A stretch of 64,000 bases of DNA from Aricia agestis (Eukaryota; Arthropoda; Insecta; Lepidoptera; Lycaenidae). Both the position numbers and the translations under genes were made by a program. Each line of letters opens with the position of its first letter. The first letter of the stretch is position 1. The notes below the pieces were generated by a model. That model had not been told where the DNA came from and ran no database searches. It saw nothing but the letters and a program-made list of their open reading frames with translations. Below, piece by piece: positions 21,791 to 34,744 of the stretch. The DNA lies in assembly GCF_905147365.1 (NCBI RefSeq), contig NC_056417.1, forward strand, positions 8,764,501 to 8,828,500, written 5' to 3'.

Positions 21791-22100
21791 AAATCTCTTA
21801 TATTCCAATATAAAGTTACCACGAGCTGTATTTATTTTTTGTAATTTATATTTATTTTTGTGTAAGTTCTCAAAGATGGATTTGTGTATAACATTGTAAA
21901 ATTTTAGTTTTTACATTTTTATAATTAAAAGTAATAATAAAATGTTTGTTTATTAATATCCGATTCTTCAGATTTCACAGGTATCAACGGGCAGTAACTT
22001 ATTGGCGATTGATCGTTTCGATCTATCGCAAACAAACAAACAAACAATTATTAGAACAGCAAAAAAAACGCTGTTTTCACAAGTTCTTAAAACCTATTAT

Positions 22101-22306
22101 CACAGATAATATTCAATGCAACTATTAGTGCACACTACACGGTTGTTCTCTTCAGTTTATTAGAAAACGTGATGCCTATCACACAACTTATAATCTTACG
22201 GGCAAGGTGTATTTCCCATACTGTGCCTATGTTCGCAGACTATGCGTTCACTCAAACAAGTATGAAGTCACTTCATAAATCGATATCACGACCTCTACGT
22301 CTGAGG
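22101..22306 (+). repeat. Duplicated segment, copy 1
   Basis: About 180 bp are nearly identical to 25002-25211, including TTAGAAAACGTGATGCCTAT and CTTCATAAATCGATATCACG. There is no gene similarity that I recognise. Confidence 0.85.
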
Positions 22307-23054
22307 ATTTCCCCAATCACTGATTATTTAATCGCAGTGAAGATATCTGTGTCAAGGGTTAGAAAAAACTTTCCTCTTAAATTACACAGTGAAATATACC
22401 GCGATAAAATTATGGAGATGCTAAAAATAGTATTTTATAAAGATTTTATTAAACACTGTGAGATTTAGTGAAAGACTCTACATAATATAAGTACTTTTTT
22501 TAAAGGCTTTAATTTTTTTAATTCCCCTATAAAAAAAGGATTAAAAAAATATACAGTATTTTCTAATATTATGGTGTGGCTGTGGCTACATTATGATCTT
22601 AATTATAACACGCTCAAATTAACTAGACGCACGGTTTGATGACGTCATTATGGAGCTCGCATGTTAAATATTTCGATGCATCAAGTTAATTTGACCGTGT
22701 TGTATAAATATGTACCTACTGAATTGACAGATTTCAATTGCGTGAGATGTGAGACGTGTTGCAAATCTGTCAAATCCATACAAGTTTAGAAATGCATCTA
22801 CGCGTCGTGTTGCGGTCTGAATTACAAGTTACAAGGTACAGTACAGTAAAGCTAAGAAATAAAAGTTCATTGTCAGTATTCATCATGTCTTTGTCTTTGA
22901 ATTACCCATAGTATAACCAGTGCCGTAAATAGCCTTTTTTGCGCCCTGTGCTAGCTTATATTACTGCACCCCTGTGTTCACCCTGGGGCGCAGCGGGAAG
23001 TACTTATCGGGAGCAATTCGAAAAAATAAGGGTCTGCCTGGTCTGGCCATTCTT

Positions 23055-23076
23055 GCGCCCCCCCCCCCCCCCCCCC
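23055..23076. repeat. Poly-C run
   Basis: About 22 cytosines in a row, a likely sequencing or assembly weak point. Confidence 0.9.
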
Positions 23077-23258
23077 AGAGTCTACGCCCTGTGCCTGAGC
23101 ACCGGCGGCACCGCCCTATTTACGGCACTGAGTATAACACGATTGATCAACTTTTATAACACAGAATAATCAATCAAAGAGGCCTTTGTAAAAAAAGGGA
23201 TTCTAATTTTGCCAACAGCTAATTTCAAAATTTGTACATAGATTGGTTATGGGCAAAT

Positions 23259-23311
23259 AGCTATGGGCAAATAAAAGTGTATGCTTGATACACTTTTATT
23301 TGCCCATAGCT
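23259..23311. repeat. Perfect hairpin, 24-bp arms, 5-nt loop
   Basis: Arms 23259-23282 and 23288-23311. The arm sequence is also partly repeated directly upstream (ATGGGCAAATAG twice). Confidence 0.85.
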
Positions 23312-23475
23312 TATATGAAATATATTTATGGTTTTTAAATTACGCGACAAAAACCATTTTGCCGCTTACGCCCTTTCCATTTCTTGCTGGTCCATTGCTT
23401 GTTTTCTATGAGAGGCCGGGCCGGCCTGTCATAGAAAACATGCAATCTAAATTATATCCAACAAGGTTTTTTACT

Positions 23476-24448
23476 TTAACCCGTGAGAAGGCGCGCCTCA
23501 TATTATTACACAGACAGGCGCGCGCGAGCAAATAGCTCACGCTACTTTAAATGCTTATTAATCTAGTATTGCAGTAGTTATTGGCTTATAATTGATGTAA
23601 ATTAATAAAACAAGGTTTAATCAACAAGAAATTAAGACATTTAATTGAACCTTTAAAACATAAATCAACTTCTTAGGCAAATTACAAAACAACTTAATAA
23701 TACTTTCTTATTTTTATCAGTCTGCATAAAAATCACATTAAAAAATCTTACATAAAATATACTTAAAAAATTTACTGTTCCATAAGATGTCCACGGTTGC
23801 GACTATCAAAACACATTGTACACAATATATATGTAACATGTTCCGTGCAGAGTAATTGCTTGCACAAAGTACATGCTTTTTTCGAGCGTCTATTCTTACG
23901 CCTGGGACATAATATAGAACAAAATCTGCTTGGCGTAGGTTGTGCAATGGGTTTAGGAGTTGGAACAAAACGTTTCATAAGGAACTTGAGATCGGATGAT
24001 ATGTTTGTCATGCAAATCCAGCGTGAAATATGTGGTTTTACAAGCTGGAGCGCTGATCGTTCGTTTTATTTCTGTATTGAAGCTAAAATAAAAAAAAATG
24101 TTATGTACATATCACTACAGAACATTTACTTATTATTTAAACATTATAATACATATCAATAACACAGTACGTAAGAAAATACAATAATAATGTATCTTAT
24201 TCGAAAAATAAATACTTACACGGATGGGCGCGCGATGAGCAAATTGCCGCGCGATGGTACGTGGTCACCAAAAACGCCTCGCTGAGCGGTCGCAACGGAA
24301 CTGACCAACATGAGACTTGCGTCAAGGGGGGGAGGATGAATAGTTAGGAAGGTACCTAGACACTTAGAACGTTATGGCGATGGTATCACTAAAAATTTTA
24401 GAATTCAATTTTTGCGTGAGCAAATTGCTCATAGCGCGCCTTCTCATC
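23476..24448 (-). mobile_element. piggyBac-like element remnant
   Basis: The left edge reads TTAA then CCCGTGAGAAGGCGCGCC, and the right edge carries the inverse AGCGCGCCTTCTCATC, so the ends are piggyBac-like. Subterminal GCGCGCGAGCAAATAGCTCA and GTGAGCAAATTGCTCA blocks also mirror each other. A cysteine-rich transposase tail lies on the minus strand inside. The right TTAA is not intact. Most of the transposase is missing. Confidence 0.6.
23772..24011 (-). pseudogene. piggyBac-like transposase C-terminal Cys-rich domain
   Basis: The minus-strand frame contains CSILCPRRKNRRSKKACTLC then KQLLCTEH and CTMC. This C-x3-C, C-x2-C, C-x2-H, C-x2-C pattern, with a basic stretch after CPRRK, matches the zinc-binding C-terminal domain of piggyBac-family transposases. 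No RNase H-like core (catalytic Asp residues) is upstream, so this is a remnant. Confidence 0.65.
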
Positions 24449-25001
24449 TTCTATGTAAAAATAAAATAAATTGTTTATAGGTTTTTTGCTTTTAATTTTA
24501 CGTTAGGCGCTTTATCGGTTTATTGTGTTCTTCACTTGGGTAGCCAATTAATAAAAGTACAAATATGTGACATTACTTTAATTACATCTACTATTTACTA
24601 CACAATTTTATACAAACTTAAAAGTAAAACTACTATGTACAAGCTCAGCAGACCGATTACTAACACAGATATAGCCCGAACGACTAACAAAGACGTCCGT
24701 TAGGAATCCCTACTATTGAAATTTGTACATGTCAAGAAATATAAACGCAAAATATTGAATTATGAGTTAACGGTTGTTCCTATCCAAATATTTGCTGAGA
24801 GGAGTATCGACACTAGACAAAGTACGATGCTCCTAACATAGATCACAAATCACAATCCATTAAATGTATGGTATTATATTCACGCAGAGTCGTCAGAAAC
24901 GAAATAGCTGTTAATCGTTAGCTACAGCTGTAGCGAAGACGGACAGACGGACCCACATAGAAGGTTTCCGTACCGAAAGCAACAGTACTATTATCATTTA
25001 T

Positions 25002-25211
25002 CACACATAATATTATTTAATGCTACTATTAGTACACACTACACGGTTTTTCTCTTCAGATTATTAGAAAACGTGATGCCTATCACACAACTTATAATTT
25101 TACGGGCAAGGTGTATTTCCCATACTGTGCCTATGTTCGCAGACTATGCGTTCACTCAAACAAGTATGAAGTCACTTCATAAATCGATATCACGACCTCT
25201 ACGTCTGAGGA
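25002..25211 (+). repeat. Duplicated segment, copy 2
   Basis: Second copy of 22101-22306. It is flanked on both sides by direct copies of a roughly 70-bp sequence (24919-24988 and 25215-25281) containing AGAAGGTTTCCGTACCGAA. Confidence 0.85.
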
Positions 25212-25368
25212 GGATTAGCTACAGTAGCGAAGACGGACGGACGGACCCAGATAGAAGGTTTCCGTACCGAATGCAACAGTACCGAAGGTAGTAACGTTAT
25301 TTTATTTAAGTAGATAAAGTATTAAATAATAATAAGATGAGTAAATTAAATACTCATATTAACGTTTT

Positions 25369-25895
25369 TAGGGTCCCGTACCCAAAGGGTTAAAACGGGA
25401 GAAGTATTTTTAAAAAACCTATGCAACGACACACACGACGCGAAAAAATATTATATTCATCCCCGCTTGATGTGTAGGGAAGGTACTATAAAAATATATT
25501 TTTAAGATTTCATGTACCATTTTTTCGGCATCATTAATATGTGCATTCATGCCAAATTACAGCTTTCTAGGTCCTAAAGTGTCTGAGCAAAACCGCGGAC
25601 AGACAGACTACGGTACCCTAATTAATATTTAAGGGGGGCTCCCATACAACAAACGTGATTTTTTTGCCTGTTTTTGCTCGATATCAATAATGGCAACAGA
25701 ACAGATAGACACTCGATATTTTCACAAAGGTCTTAATTATACTCGTAATATGTTAACTTAAAGAATTAATAATAATATTAAAATAAAATAACAATTTGGG
25801 CTCCCATACCATAAACACAATTTGGCCTACTTTTGCTCTTTAACGGTACGGAGCCCTTCGTGCGCGAGTCCGATTCACACTTGGCCGATTTTTTA
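25369..25895 (-). repeat. GGGTTCCGTA-family repeat, reverse
   Basis: It starts AGGGTCCCGTACCCAAAGGG and ends CGTGCGCGAGTCCGATTC then ACTTGGCCGA. Confidence 0.7.
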
Positions 25896-26198
25896 TATTT
25901 AGAGTAGACGTAAATATGACGAAGCTATTTTAAAATTTCAAGAAATCGTTGATACCTTTACACTTTACGTCGTTATGATTTTACGTTCTAGCAGAGTTCT
26001 ATAAGTATGGTCACGTTGCTGTCATAATACCTTATTGTCTTACTAGAAACAATCATCAATTCACAGTGAATTACGAAAATTTTAATTAATATTAATATGT
26101 GTAAAGTAATATAAGCATGAATACTAAATTATTTGCCATGACAGGTAACTAGGTAATGTAAAGCGGCCGCGTCGTATTAGGTAAGAAAAGAAAAAAAA

Positions 26199-26659
26199 AA
26201 TCGGCCAAGTGCGAGTCGGACTCGCGCACGAAGGGTTCCGTACCGTTATAGAGCAAAAATATGTTTTTTGTATGGGAGCCCTCCTTAAATTTTTATTTTA
26301 TAAAAATATTATTATTAATTATTAAAGTACACATAATTATATTTAAGGCCTAGTTTGTGAAAATTTCAACTGTGCCTACCTGTTGCCATTATTGATATCG
26401 AGCAAAAAACGCCAAAAAAATCACGTTTGTTGTATGGGAGCCCCCTTAAATATTAATATTATTTTGTTTTTAGTATTTGTTGTTATAGTGACAAAATATT
26501 ATATACACAATCTGTGAAAATTTCAGAAGTCCTATACCCTATAGCGGTTCTTGAGATATTGCCTGGCTACAGACAGACAGACAGACGGACAGACGGATAG
26601 ACAACGAACTCTTAGTAATAGGGTCCCGTTTTTACCCTTTGGGTACGGAACCTCAAAAA
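26199..26659 (+). repeat. GGGTTCCGTA-family repeat
   Basis: TCGGCCAAGTGCGAGTCGGA at the left, a (GACA)n tract and GGGTACGGAACC at the right. This is the most complete copy here. Confidence 0.75.
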
Positions 26660-27092
26660 GGACGGTAGGAAATCATGAGAAAAATGAAAATATTATTATT
26701 AATGACTTTTAATTTTTATTTCACTTATTATATTTTTATTACACGTGTAAACTTGAAAAAAAAAATATAACTTTTGTCAACAAGATTTTTTGATATTTTC
26801 AATATTGTCTTTATTATGTAATATTTCTTTCTAAAATACAAGTTAAGTATACTGGTGGTAGGCCTCATGTAGGCGTTTTAAAATTGTTGATTTTTAACTG
26901 GTTTAGAAATAAAATATTTTTCATTAATTTCATTTTCAGTATGCTTGCTACTTGCTATGCTTGTTACGTAGTTTATATCCTCTTTGGCTATGCTATGCTA
27001 CTTTCTGTAACAATAAGTTTTTATTTTTTTATTTTTAAAGTTGTTTTGTATTCTTCTGTGGGCTACTCAGCAAAGATCCTCTTATATTTTTA

Positions 27093-27330
27093 ACGAGCTT
27101 TTGCCCGCGGCTTCGCTCGTGTTAAGAAGTATTATTATATACAAACTTTCATCTCCTATTTGAACCTCTTGGGGTTGGAATTTATCAAAATCCTTTCTTA
27201 GCGGATGCCTACGTCATAACATCTACCTGCATGCCAAATTTCAGCCTGATCCGTCCAGTGGTTTGGGCTGTGCGTTGATAGATCACTATGTCAATCAGTC
27301 AGTCACCTTTGAGTTTTATATATATAGATT
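27093..27330 (-). repeat. LINE-tail-like repeat
   Basis: It contains GCCCGCGGCTTCGCTCGTG, CATGCCAAATTTCAGCCTGA and a GTCAGTCA run, ending in a TATATATAGATT tail. Confidence 0.6.
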
Positions 27331-28032
27331 AGGTATAAGACATTGTTATTTTTGTTTAATAATAGTGGAATCAATTTGATAACGAGAACTAAAATGTAAT
27401 CCTTAGCGTCTTCGAAAACAAGGTTAATCGCGCGAGCTAAATTTGTTTAAACGTTCACGATTCTCATTAACTTAAATTGTATTATCTTCGTCCTTGGTAT
27501 ATGTTAAATACTAACTATGTCATATTGAATTTTCTGTGCAAAATGTCTTGAACTATTGCGTACACCTCCGGTTATTGTTTTTTAAGTTCCCGACAGTCGA
27601 CAGCCGCGCCGCGAGTTTGCCCGACGTTGATTTGAATTTCTATTTTTAAATATTCGAAAATATTCTATTTCTAATCCGGTAAAAATGAACACCTTTAGTA
27701 CGTCTACATGAGGCATATTATTTTGTGATTGTGAAATGAAAAGTGATCAAATGAAACTTATGAAAGCAGTGAATTAAACTGATATAAAATTACTTCCGCT
27801 CCATGTTGCATATCGACAGTATCTCTAACAGACACAATCGACATGGAAATACTTAGTAACAGTTTTTTTAAGTTATAGGAAAATATAAGTAGGTAGTAAA
27901 AATTGAGAAAATTATTTCTAATCTATAATAATAATGAGTAATATGTTCCAAAAACAATACATTAGTAGGTAAAGAAGATTTAAGTTTTGTAAATCTTACT
28001 CGTATTTACGTGCGCACTACGTGTGTAATTCC

Positions 28033-28233
28033 ATACTAATATTTTAAATGCGAAAGCGTATCTGTCTGTCTGTTACCTCTTTACGTCCAAACCGCTGAAC
28101 TGATTTTGCTGTTTGGCATGGAGATACTTTGAGACCCGGAAAAGGACATAGGATACTTTTTATCCCGGAAACTGTACGGTTCTCGCGCGATAAACGAATA
28201 TTTACGCAGGCGAAGCCGCGTGGCACGTCTAGT
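28033..28233 (+). repeat. LINE-tail repeat (GCGAAAGCGTATCTGTCTGT family)
   Basis: It reads from AATATTTTAAATGCGAAAG to GGCGAAGCCGCGTGGCACG then CTAGT. Its inverted relative lies 210 bp downstream (28443-28640). Confidence 0.7.
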
Positions 28234-28442
28234 CTTCAATAGTTTTAATGTTGTCTAATGGACTTAACTGACTAAGAAAGATTCAGAACAAGTAGAGAAG
28301 TAAAATGATTTTACTTTCATACGAACACCAATAATGTTATGTATATTTTTATTATGAACCGGATTACCTTGTTGCAAAGGTCAAAATTTTATATCCGATA
28401 GATTTGTATGTTTACTTGATAAAGGTAAAAATGATACTAAAC

Positions 28443-28640
28443 TAGATGACACCCGCAACTCCGTTGCGCCAAAATTCGTTTATGGCGTGGAATCCGTACA
28501 TTTTTCCGGGATAAAAAGTATCATATTATGTCCTTTCCCGGGACTCAAAGTATCTCCATACCAAATTTCAGCAAAATCGGTTCAGTGGTTTGGGCCTGAA
28601 GAGGTAACATATAGACAGATCTACTTTCGTGTTGTCAATA
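28443..28640 (-). repeat. LINE-tail repeat, reverse copy
   Basis: CAACTCCGTTGCGCCAAAAT at the left and ATAGACAGATCTACTTTCGT at the right. Confidence 0.7.
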
Positions 28641-29039
28641 CTAATATACTGGTATCAATATACTGGATTACTTTTTGTTTAGTTTTTTTTTTGGGTCCAA
28701 AACTGTAGTGTCTGTTTGAAGAACAGCAAATTGACATTCGACCTAAATTCACGAAAATATACGTAAACGATTACAACAATAAGGTGAAAATATTAAAAAA
28801 AAAGATAACAAGTACGTAAAAACATTTTTATTTACTTACTCGTATATATTACTAAATAGAAAAGTACATTTTCCCGCGATAAAACCTAAATTGGTCAACT
28901 TCAAGTTTGTGGATAATTTTATCAAAATTGTTAAGTTAAAATAGTAATACTTATCTAATATTATAAAAATACCGAACGAACGAACTTGAGTAGTATGGCT
29001 AAATTTAAGTTTTTTTAAAACGATATAAATATAAAAAAT

Positions 29040-29300
29040 ACAGTGTGTAACAAAAATAAGTGATAATACTTTAGGGTGTGTACGTGTTCCTTGTAGAGAG
29101 TTCACTGTGAAAGTAGCAGCGCTGAAAGACGAAAAATTTTTTTCACTTTTGTATGGGCAAGGGCCCGAGCGTCACGAGTTTCCCCATACAAAAGTGAAAA
29201 AAAAATTTGGTCTTTCAGCGCTGCTACTTTCACAGTGAACTCTCTACAAGGAACACGTACACACCCTAAAGTATTATCACTTATTTTTGTTACACCCTGT
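29040..29300. mobile_element. Foldback element, 118-bp arms, 25-bp loop
   Basis: Arms 29040-29157 and 29183-29300 are nearly perfect inverted repeats (ends ACAGTGTGTAACAAAAATAA / TTATTTTTGTTACACCCTGT). Other copies are at 42411-42796 (with a nested MITE) and 40885-41525 (split). Confidence 0.85.
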
Positions 29301-29390
29301 ATAAATCATAATAATTATTTTATGTTAAATGATTAAAAGAATCGCGAATTATGAGATGCATTTAAAAGGTCATATCGTTATATAAATTTT

Positions 29391-29775
29391 AAAAAATCGG
29401 CCAAGAGCGAGTAACAATCGTGCACAAAGGATTCCGTACCGTTATAGAGCAAAAATAGGACCTCCTTAAACATTTTATTTTATTGATAATTATTATAAAA
29501 GTATACACATACAACTGAAGATTTAGTGAAAATCTTCTTGTGCCTTTCTGTTGCCATTATTGTTATCGAGCAAAAAAGGTAAAAAAAACACATTTGTTGT
29601 ATGGGAATAAATATTTAGTTTATTTTATTTTTAGTATTTGTTATAGCGGCAACAGAAATACACAGTCTGTTAAAAAATCAGCAATCTAGCTATAGCGGTA
29701 CTTGAGATACAGGCTGGAAACAGATAGACAGACGGACAGATATCGAAGTCTTAGTAATAGGGTCCCGTCTTTATC
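29391..29775 (+). repeat. GGGTTCCGTA-family repeat, diverged
   Basis: TCGGCCAAGAGCGAGTAACA at the left and ATAGGGTCCCGT at the right. Confidence 0.65.
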
Positions 29776-30292
29776 AAAAATGAAATTAATCAAAAAATGA
29801 AATAAAAAATCTCCCGTTCCGCAGAACACACAAAATGATAAGTGAAAAAACCGGCTTGTTGATGTAATATGATTTCTGATCTTGCAAGTTTTTTTTAACG
29901 TATATTACCAAATTTAATCTAATGGAAAAGGGGCTTTTTAAGATAATATAGTAGAATTTTGCTAGAACTAGAAAGAAAGTTTCATGCGAGAAATTATTAA
30001 AATTTGAAGCCAAACATTCTGTAACACAACTTTAGTTAAAAAAGTGTTACTGTTATTTAAAAAAACGCATAAGAAAACGCTCGTAATTTGCACAACGAGT
30101 CTGGAGTTGAACGGTTTTTCCCATCTCAATTCTTAACGACCATGGCGCCAAATAAAAGTTTTTACTTAAAAAAAAATAAGTATTCGAATTAAGAAAGTTG
30201 CTGATAACTATGCAAGTGATTACTGATTAGTGATTACCATATTATTTATTATTATTGTCTGCGATACAGTAGCTTACTGATAACATATTTTG

Positions 30293-30418
30293 TTATATAA
30301 ATACTGCGATGAGAAAAGCGAGACGAGTCCGACCACAGTACGCCGGCGTCCTTCAACCGAGACGCATCTATATTTTTTAATTTAAATAAAAAGTTGTTAA
30401 AGTTCATACGAAATAAAG
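30293..30418 (+). promoter_or_regulatory. Candidate promoter and non-coding first exon for gene 2
   Basis: A TATATAAATA box lies at about 30294-30303. Some 30-40 bases later comes GACCACAGTACG, a plausible initiator. The GC-rich leader that follows ends at AATAAAG|GTACGTG, a strong donor (exon end 30418). The second yellow gene's first coding exon at 41767 has an acceptor 32 bases before its ATG, so an upstream untranslated exon is required. This is the best candidate I see, but it is an inference. Confidence 0.3.
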
Positions 30419-30867
30419 GTACGTGATTTTTTGTTGTATTTTGTGACTAAAAGTGCTAAAAATAAAGAGATAGGAATAAAAATTATTATAGTTGGTTTAC
30501 GCGTTTTGATAACATTTTGGTAAGTTAGTAAGCTTGTCCGAAAATAATGTTAAGTTATTGTTATCCAATAGTAACGAATATGAATAATATTTAATGACTG
30601 TTAAATATTTAAATAAGTACCATATTATGATACTGTTGACCACAGGCCAATATGAGTTTGACATTGACATGTTTAGATTATAAACATTACACATGTACTT
30701 ATCAACATATGCATAATATAAGTAAACAAAAAATTACTGCTTTATTTAATTTAAATATTATGTGTGTGAAACATAATTACGCTTCTTTTAATAATTGTAA
30801 TTGTTATTAACGCGGCACATGTTCATTTTTGTCCTAATAAGAACCACTCTATTTGATAGGGTTCAAA

Positions 30868-31133
30868 GCATAAAGTTAATATACCTAGCGGAATAGAGAA
30901 ACAAAAGCCTGAGCAAGAGAGATGTCACTATCACTAATACTGCGTGGTAAAAAGAGACGTGTGATTCACAGACACTCTTTTTTGACGTCAATTTGATCTC
31001 ATAGAAATCATGTTCAATCATGCTTGTGTGAGTGTATACGTACACATATTTTTACACACATATAAAACCAATTTCGGTTTCGTTTGACAGCTCTAGATTG
31101 TTGCTCTATTCCGCTAGGTATATTAACTTTATG
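30868..31133. mobile_element. MITE with TAAAGTTAATATACCTAGCG ends
   Basis: The left end is mirrored by CGCTAGGTATATTAACTTTA on the right. A half copy is inserted in the Harbinger element at 5787-5911. Confidence 0.8.
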
Positions 31134-31856
31134 GTTCAAAGTAATTTCACATCAAAGATCTCACTCGCTTCAGTACTATACCGTACCGTACCGTAAGATG
31201 TAACAGACAGACAAACGAACACTTTAGAATAATGTATAGGTAGATGTGACATAGGTACCTAAAACTGACTGACGTACTGCTACAAAAGTAGTATGTATTT
31301 TTAATGCCGCTATAACAACAAATAGTAAAAACAAAACAAACATTTTTTTTTGTTGAGCGCTTTTCTGCGAAACCTCTTGCATACGAATCCGACTCGCACT
31401 TTACCTTTTACTTTTCAATATGCATAAATAAAGCGATATAAAAAAGTAAAGCTAGTTACTATAAGTTCCACTTTCAAAAATAATTGTGCTACAGGGAGGT
31501 TACAGGTCAAACGTAGAACTAAAGAATTAAACGCGGGCGAAGCTCCGTGACAAGTGAAAACTGATTACTGAAAAATGAAAGTCGCTATTTTCATAATAAC
31601 TTGTAGATTATTTTTCCGTAATTACCATTGAGTTTCAGTATTGTAATATAACAACAAATTATATAATTAAAATATTCATCTCTAGAAAGAAAATCTTTTA
31701 ATGAATTAATTCACAAATATTCAGAAAAGATACTTGTGAAACGTAAAACAAAAGTTTTTAACGGTTTTTAAGGTTTTTTCTAAACAAATTTCCTATAAAA
31801 GGGCTAATAAGAATATTATATAAATTATTACAAAATAACAGATACCTACACACTAA

Positions 31857-32322
31857 GGTTGGGTTGTACCAACTAACTTTAGCCATAACTGTAACTTTAA
31901 CTATAACTACAGTGCAAAATGTCAAATCTTTGGTTAAAGTTAAATATGGAATCCATATCAAGGACGCCATATTTAATATGTGTTTATATGCTCATACGTA
32001 TATCTGAAAATTTACTATGTTTCACAGTGTTATATTTTTCCTGTCGATTTTTACGGATAATTCAATTTTTTATACCCTTAATCCCGGTACCTGTAGCTTC
32101 AATAAAAAAAATAAACGCAACAGACATCTGTGAATTTCTCCGGTTAAAGTTAAGGTTAAAGTTAAAGCTAAAGGACGCCATATTTAACTATAACCATAAC
32201 TTTTACTTTAATTCATGAAGACCTAAGCGGCCGCATCCGGCCGCGATAACAATAGAAAAGCTATTGTGTCTCGTTATTCCACGATCGATGGACTTTAACC
32301 ACGCCTCTGGTGCAACCCAACC
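31857..32322. mobile_element. MITE with AGGTTGGGTTGTACCA ends
   Basis: The left AGGTTGGGTTGTACCA is mirrored by TGGTGCAACCCAACCT. TTAAAGTTA-type motifs (GGTTAAAGTTAAGGTTAAAG) are repeated near both ends. Confidence 0.7.
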
Positions 32323-32976
32323 TAAGAATACCAATGTTATAATATTTCTTTTCTCTGTATGTATGTAATCGTATCGTCTAAGCTACTGATCCGATTAAAA
32401 TAATGAGATGTCAGAAAATTTTAAAGGTCATTTTTTTTGTCATCAACGTTAAATTATACTGTTTTTCGAATTATTAAAAAAAAAGTAGTCCAACCTTGAA
32501 CTTTGTCGTGTAAAATTCTACCTGTCTATGTCATAAAACATTGCTATTTATTAACACTTGATATTGCAATTAAAGTAAATATTTTACGAGCTTTACTCCT
32601 TTTAACACAGAATTTTGCAAGTAAAGTAAGTTTAAAATATTTTCCTGGACTTTCTAAGAATATTCTTTTTCCGGTCGAATAAAAAAAAATCTCATGTCAG
32701 TTTCCGGGATTCAAAATGCGTTTACAACTTATTTCTATTCAAATTTGCTGTAAATGGGTGAGAAATAGACAAAATATACTTTTTTGTATTAGAGTTAGTA
32801 TACTACTAAAACATCGTTACTATTACATTTACAGTACAAGTACAGTCAAAGAATTTAAGGCTTTAACGGCCACATTCAGAGACATTTAATGAATATAAAA
32901 CTTCAATTTAATGAAGAGTTTGACAGATAATGTGTGGGGCTTTTGTCAAAATCTCCATTTAATTGCAATTCATACG

Positions 32977-33238
32977 TGGGGGAGCCATGTTTCGGCACAA
33001 ATCCGCCGGCTCGACCGGAGAAATACCACGTTCTCACAGAAAACTGGCGTGAAACAGCGCTTGCGTTGTGTTTCCCTATTCCCTTCCCTACCCTCCCCTA
33101 TTACCCTATTCCCTCTTAAAAGGTCAGCAACGCATCTGCAGCTCTTCTGATGCTGCGAGTGTCCATGAGCGACGGAAGTTGCTTTCCATCAGGTGACCCA
33201 TTTACTCGTTTGCCTCCTTATTTCATAAAAAAAAAATC
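32977..33238 (+). mobile_element. SINE-like element with internal deletion
   Basis: GTGGGGGAGCCATGTTTCGG head, a shortened CCCTA middle, the GCAACGCATCTGCAGCTCTT body and an A tail. Confidence 0.75.
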
Positions 33239-34744
33239 AAGTATTCAATATACGTCTCTAAGTGCGGCAGTAAGAGAAACATTTTTACAAAGGTCGAACA
33301 TGTCACTTACCGAAACTGAAGTTCAGTTACCTTACTTTAAAATCACAAAAGCCTGAACCTAGTTTATCGATGCATCATTGGTGACGTCAACGGAAATGGG
33401 AAATTCCAGACTGCAAATACTTGTACTAAATTACTGGCATACTTTAGAACATAGAAATCAGGCCTAATAATTGAGTAATTATGAACGTGATGTTATTATT
33501 ATTATTATTGATGGGTATTTGATAGGTAATATCATAATTAAAGCTCTAATGTAGAAAATCTTAAAAAACCATCATTATGACTAATTTATATTATTACATT
33601 CATTACGAGTATAACCTATATATAGCTTTTTCAATTTTCTAAAAGCTGAAAGTTTTACTGAATGTGACCCCTATTCTTATAGTATTCTTTATACGTTTGT
33701 TTACGTCAGAAGATAGTTTAAATAGTCAATAACTGTGGTCAATAACTAATTTTGACCTCGCAAAATACCTGACCATTCTATCAGTCTATCAGTCGATTTA
33801 TTAATTTTAAATTTTTTATATACGCAGATTCTATGATGAGAAAACATAAAACCGCATCATAAGAAGTTATTTATTATTTTAGCTTTACGTTTTCGGGTTC
33901 CTTAGCCAAATGGTAAAAACTGAACTTATATTATACTAAGAATATTATATACTTTCCGTTCGTCTGTCTGTCTCGAACTGTGCTTGCTAAATATTATGTT
34001 TGCCTATTATGCATTTCTTGGGAAGGAATATTATCATCAAAATTCAAATTAAGTATAAAATAAACAATCTCGAGTAAGAAATAAATAAAATAAATAAAAG
34101 TTTATTTGACCCAATAGGACATTACACTATCTACAATAATTCAACATCAACAATAATCAGAATTTATACAAATATTAAAATATAACAATACAAAGTATAT
34201 CCTACACAGGTGGATTTTTTTATCATCAAATAAGGTCGTTGATTTTTACTAACTGAATAAAAAATCTGAAACTTGAAAATTTTTGAGTAAATAATCTCAA
34301 AGTTCCTCAGGCCATATTAATTAATGCTTTCCGTTTTATAGGAACCTTGTTGTAGGAATCCGACTCGTACTTGGTCAATTTTTTACCACTCATTTACAAA
34401 TCACCATATAACTACATCATACCTACGTCACACCAAGCTAATATCCAACCCATCAAATCTAAGCGATTAGGAAGAATGACTTTACCTTATATGAATGTCA
34501 CTTGTTTAAGTTGAGTGCGTCTCAAATTGTCACCCAAATAACATCCCACTTCGGAAGTTGGTTAAGATTATTATAATTCCATTCTCCTTGTATTTTCCGG
34601 CATATAAATTATAATATTATGATGTCGACTTAACTATTTGGGTAATCATCGTAAAAAAGCAAAAATAATAATATGATTTATGCCGACAAGAGTTAGTTGA
34701 ACCTGTTGTTGAATTTACCCAAAATTGTGTGATTAATGGCTATC
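33239..34744. other. Non-coding stretch
   Basis: No gene is seen. An (ATT)n tract lies near 33496, and GGGTTCC-like repeat scraps occur near 33893 and 34340. Confidence 0.5.

Noticed and set aside
23797..24162. Plus-strand 121-codon frame
   Set aside because: It is the antisense of the piggyBac Cys-rich tail, which explains the sequence better.
32911..33150. 79-codon frame near a SINE
   Set aside because: It reads into the SINE body; not a gene.
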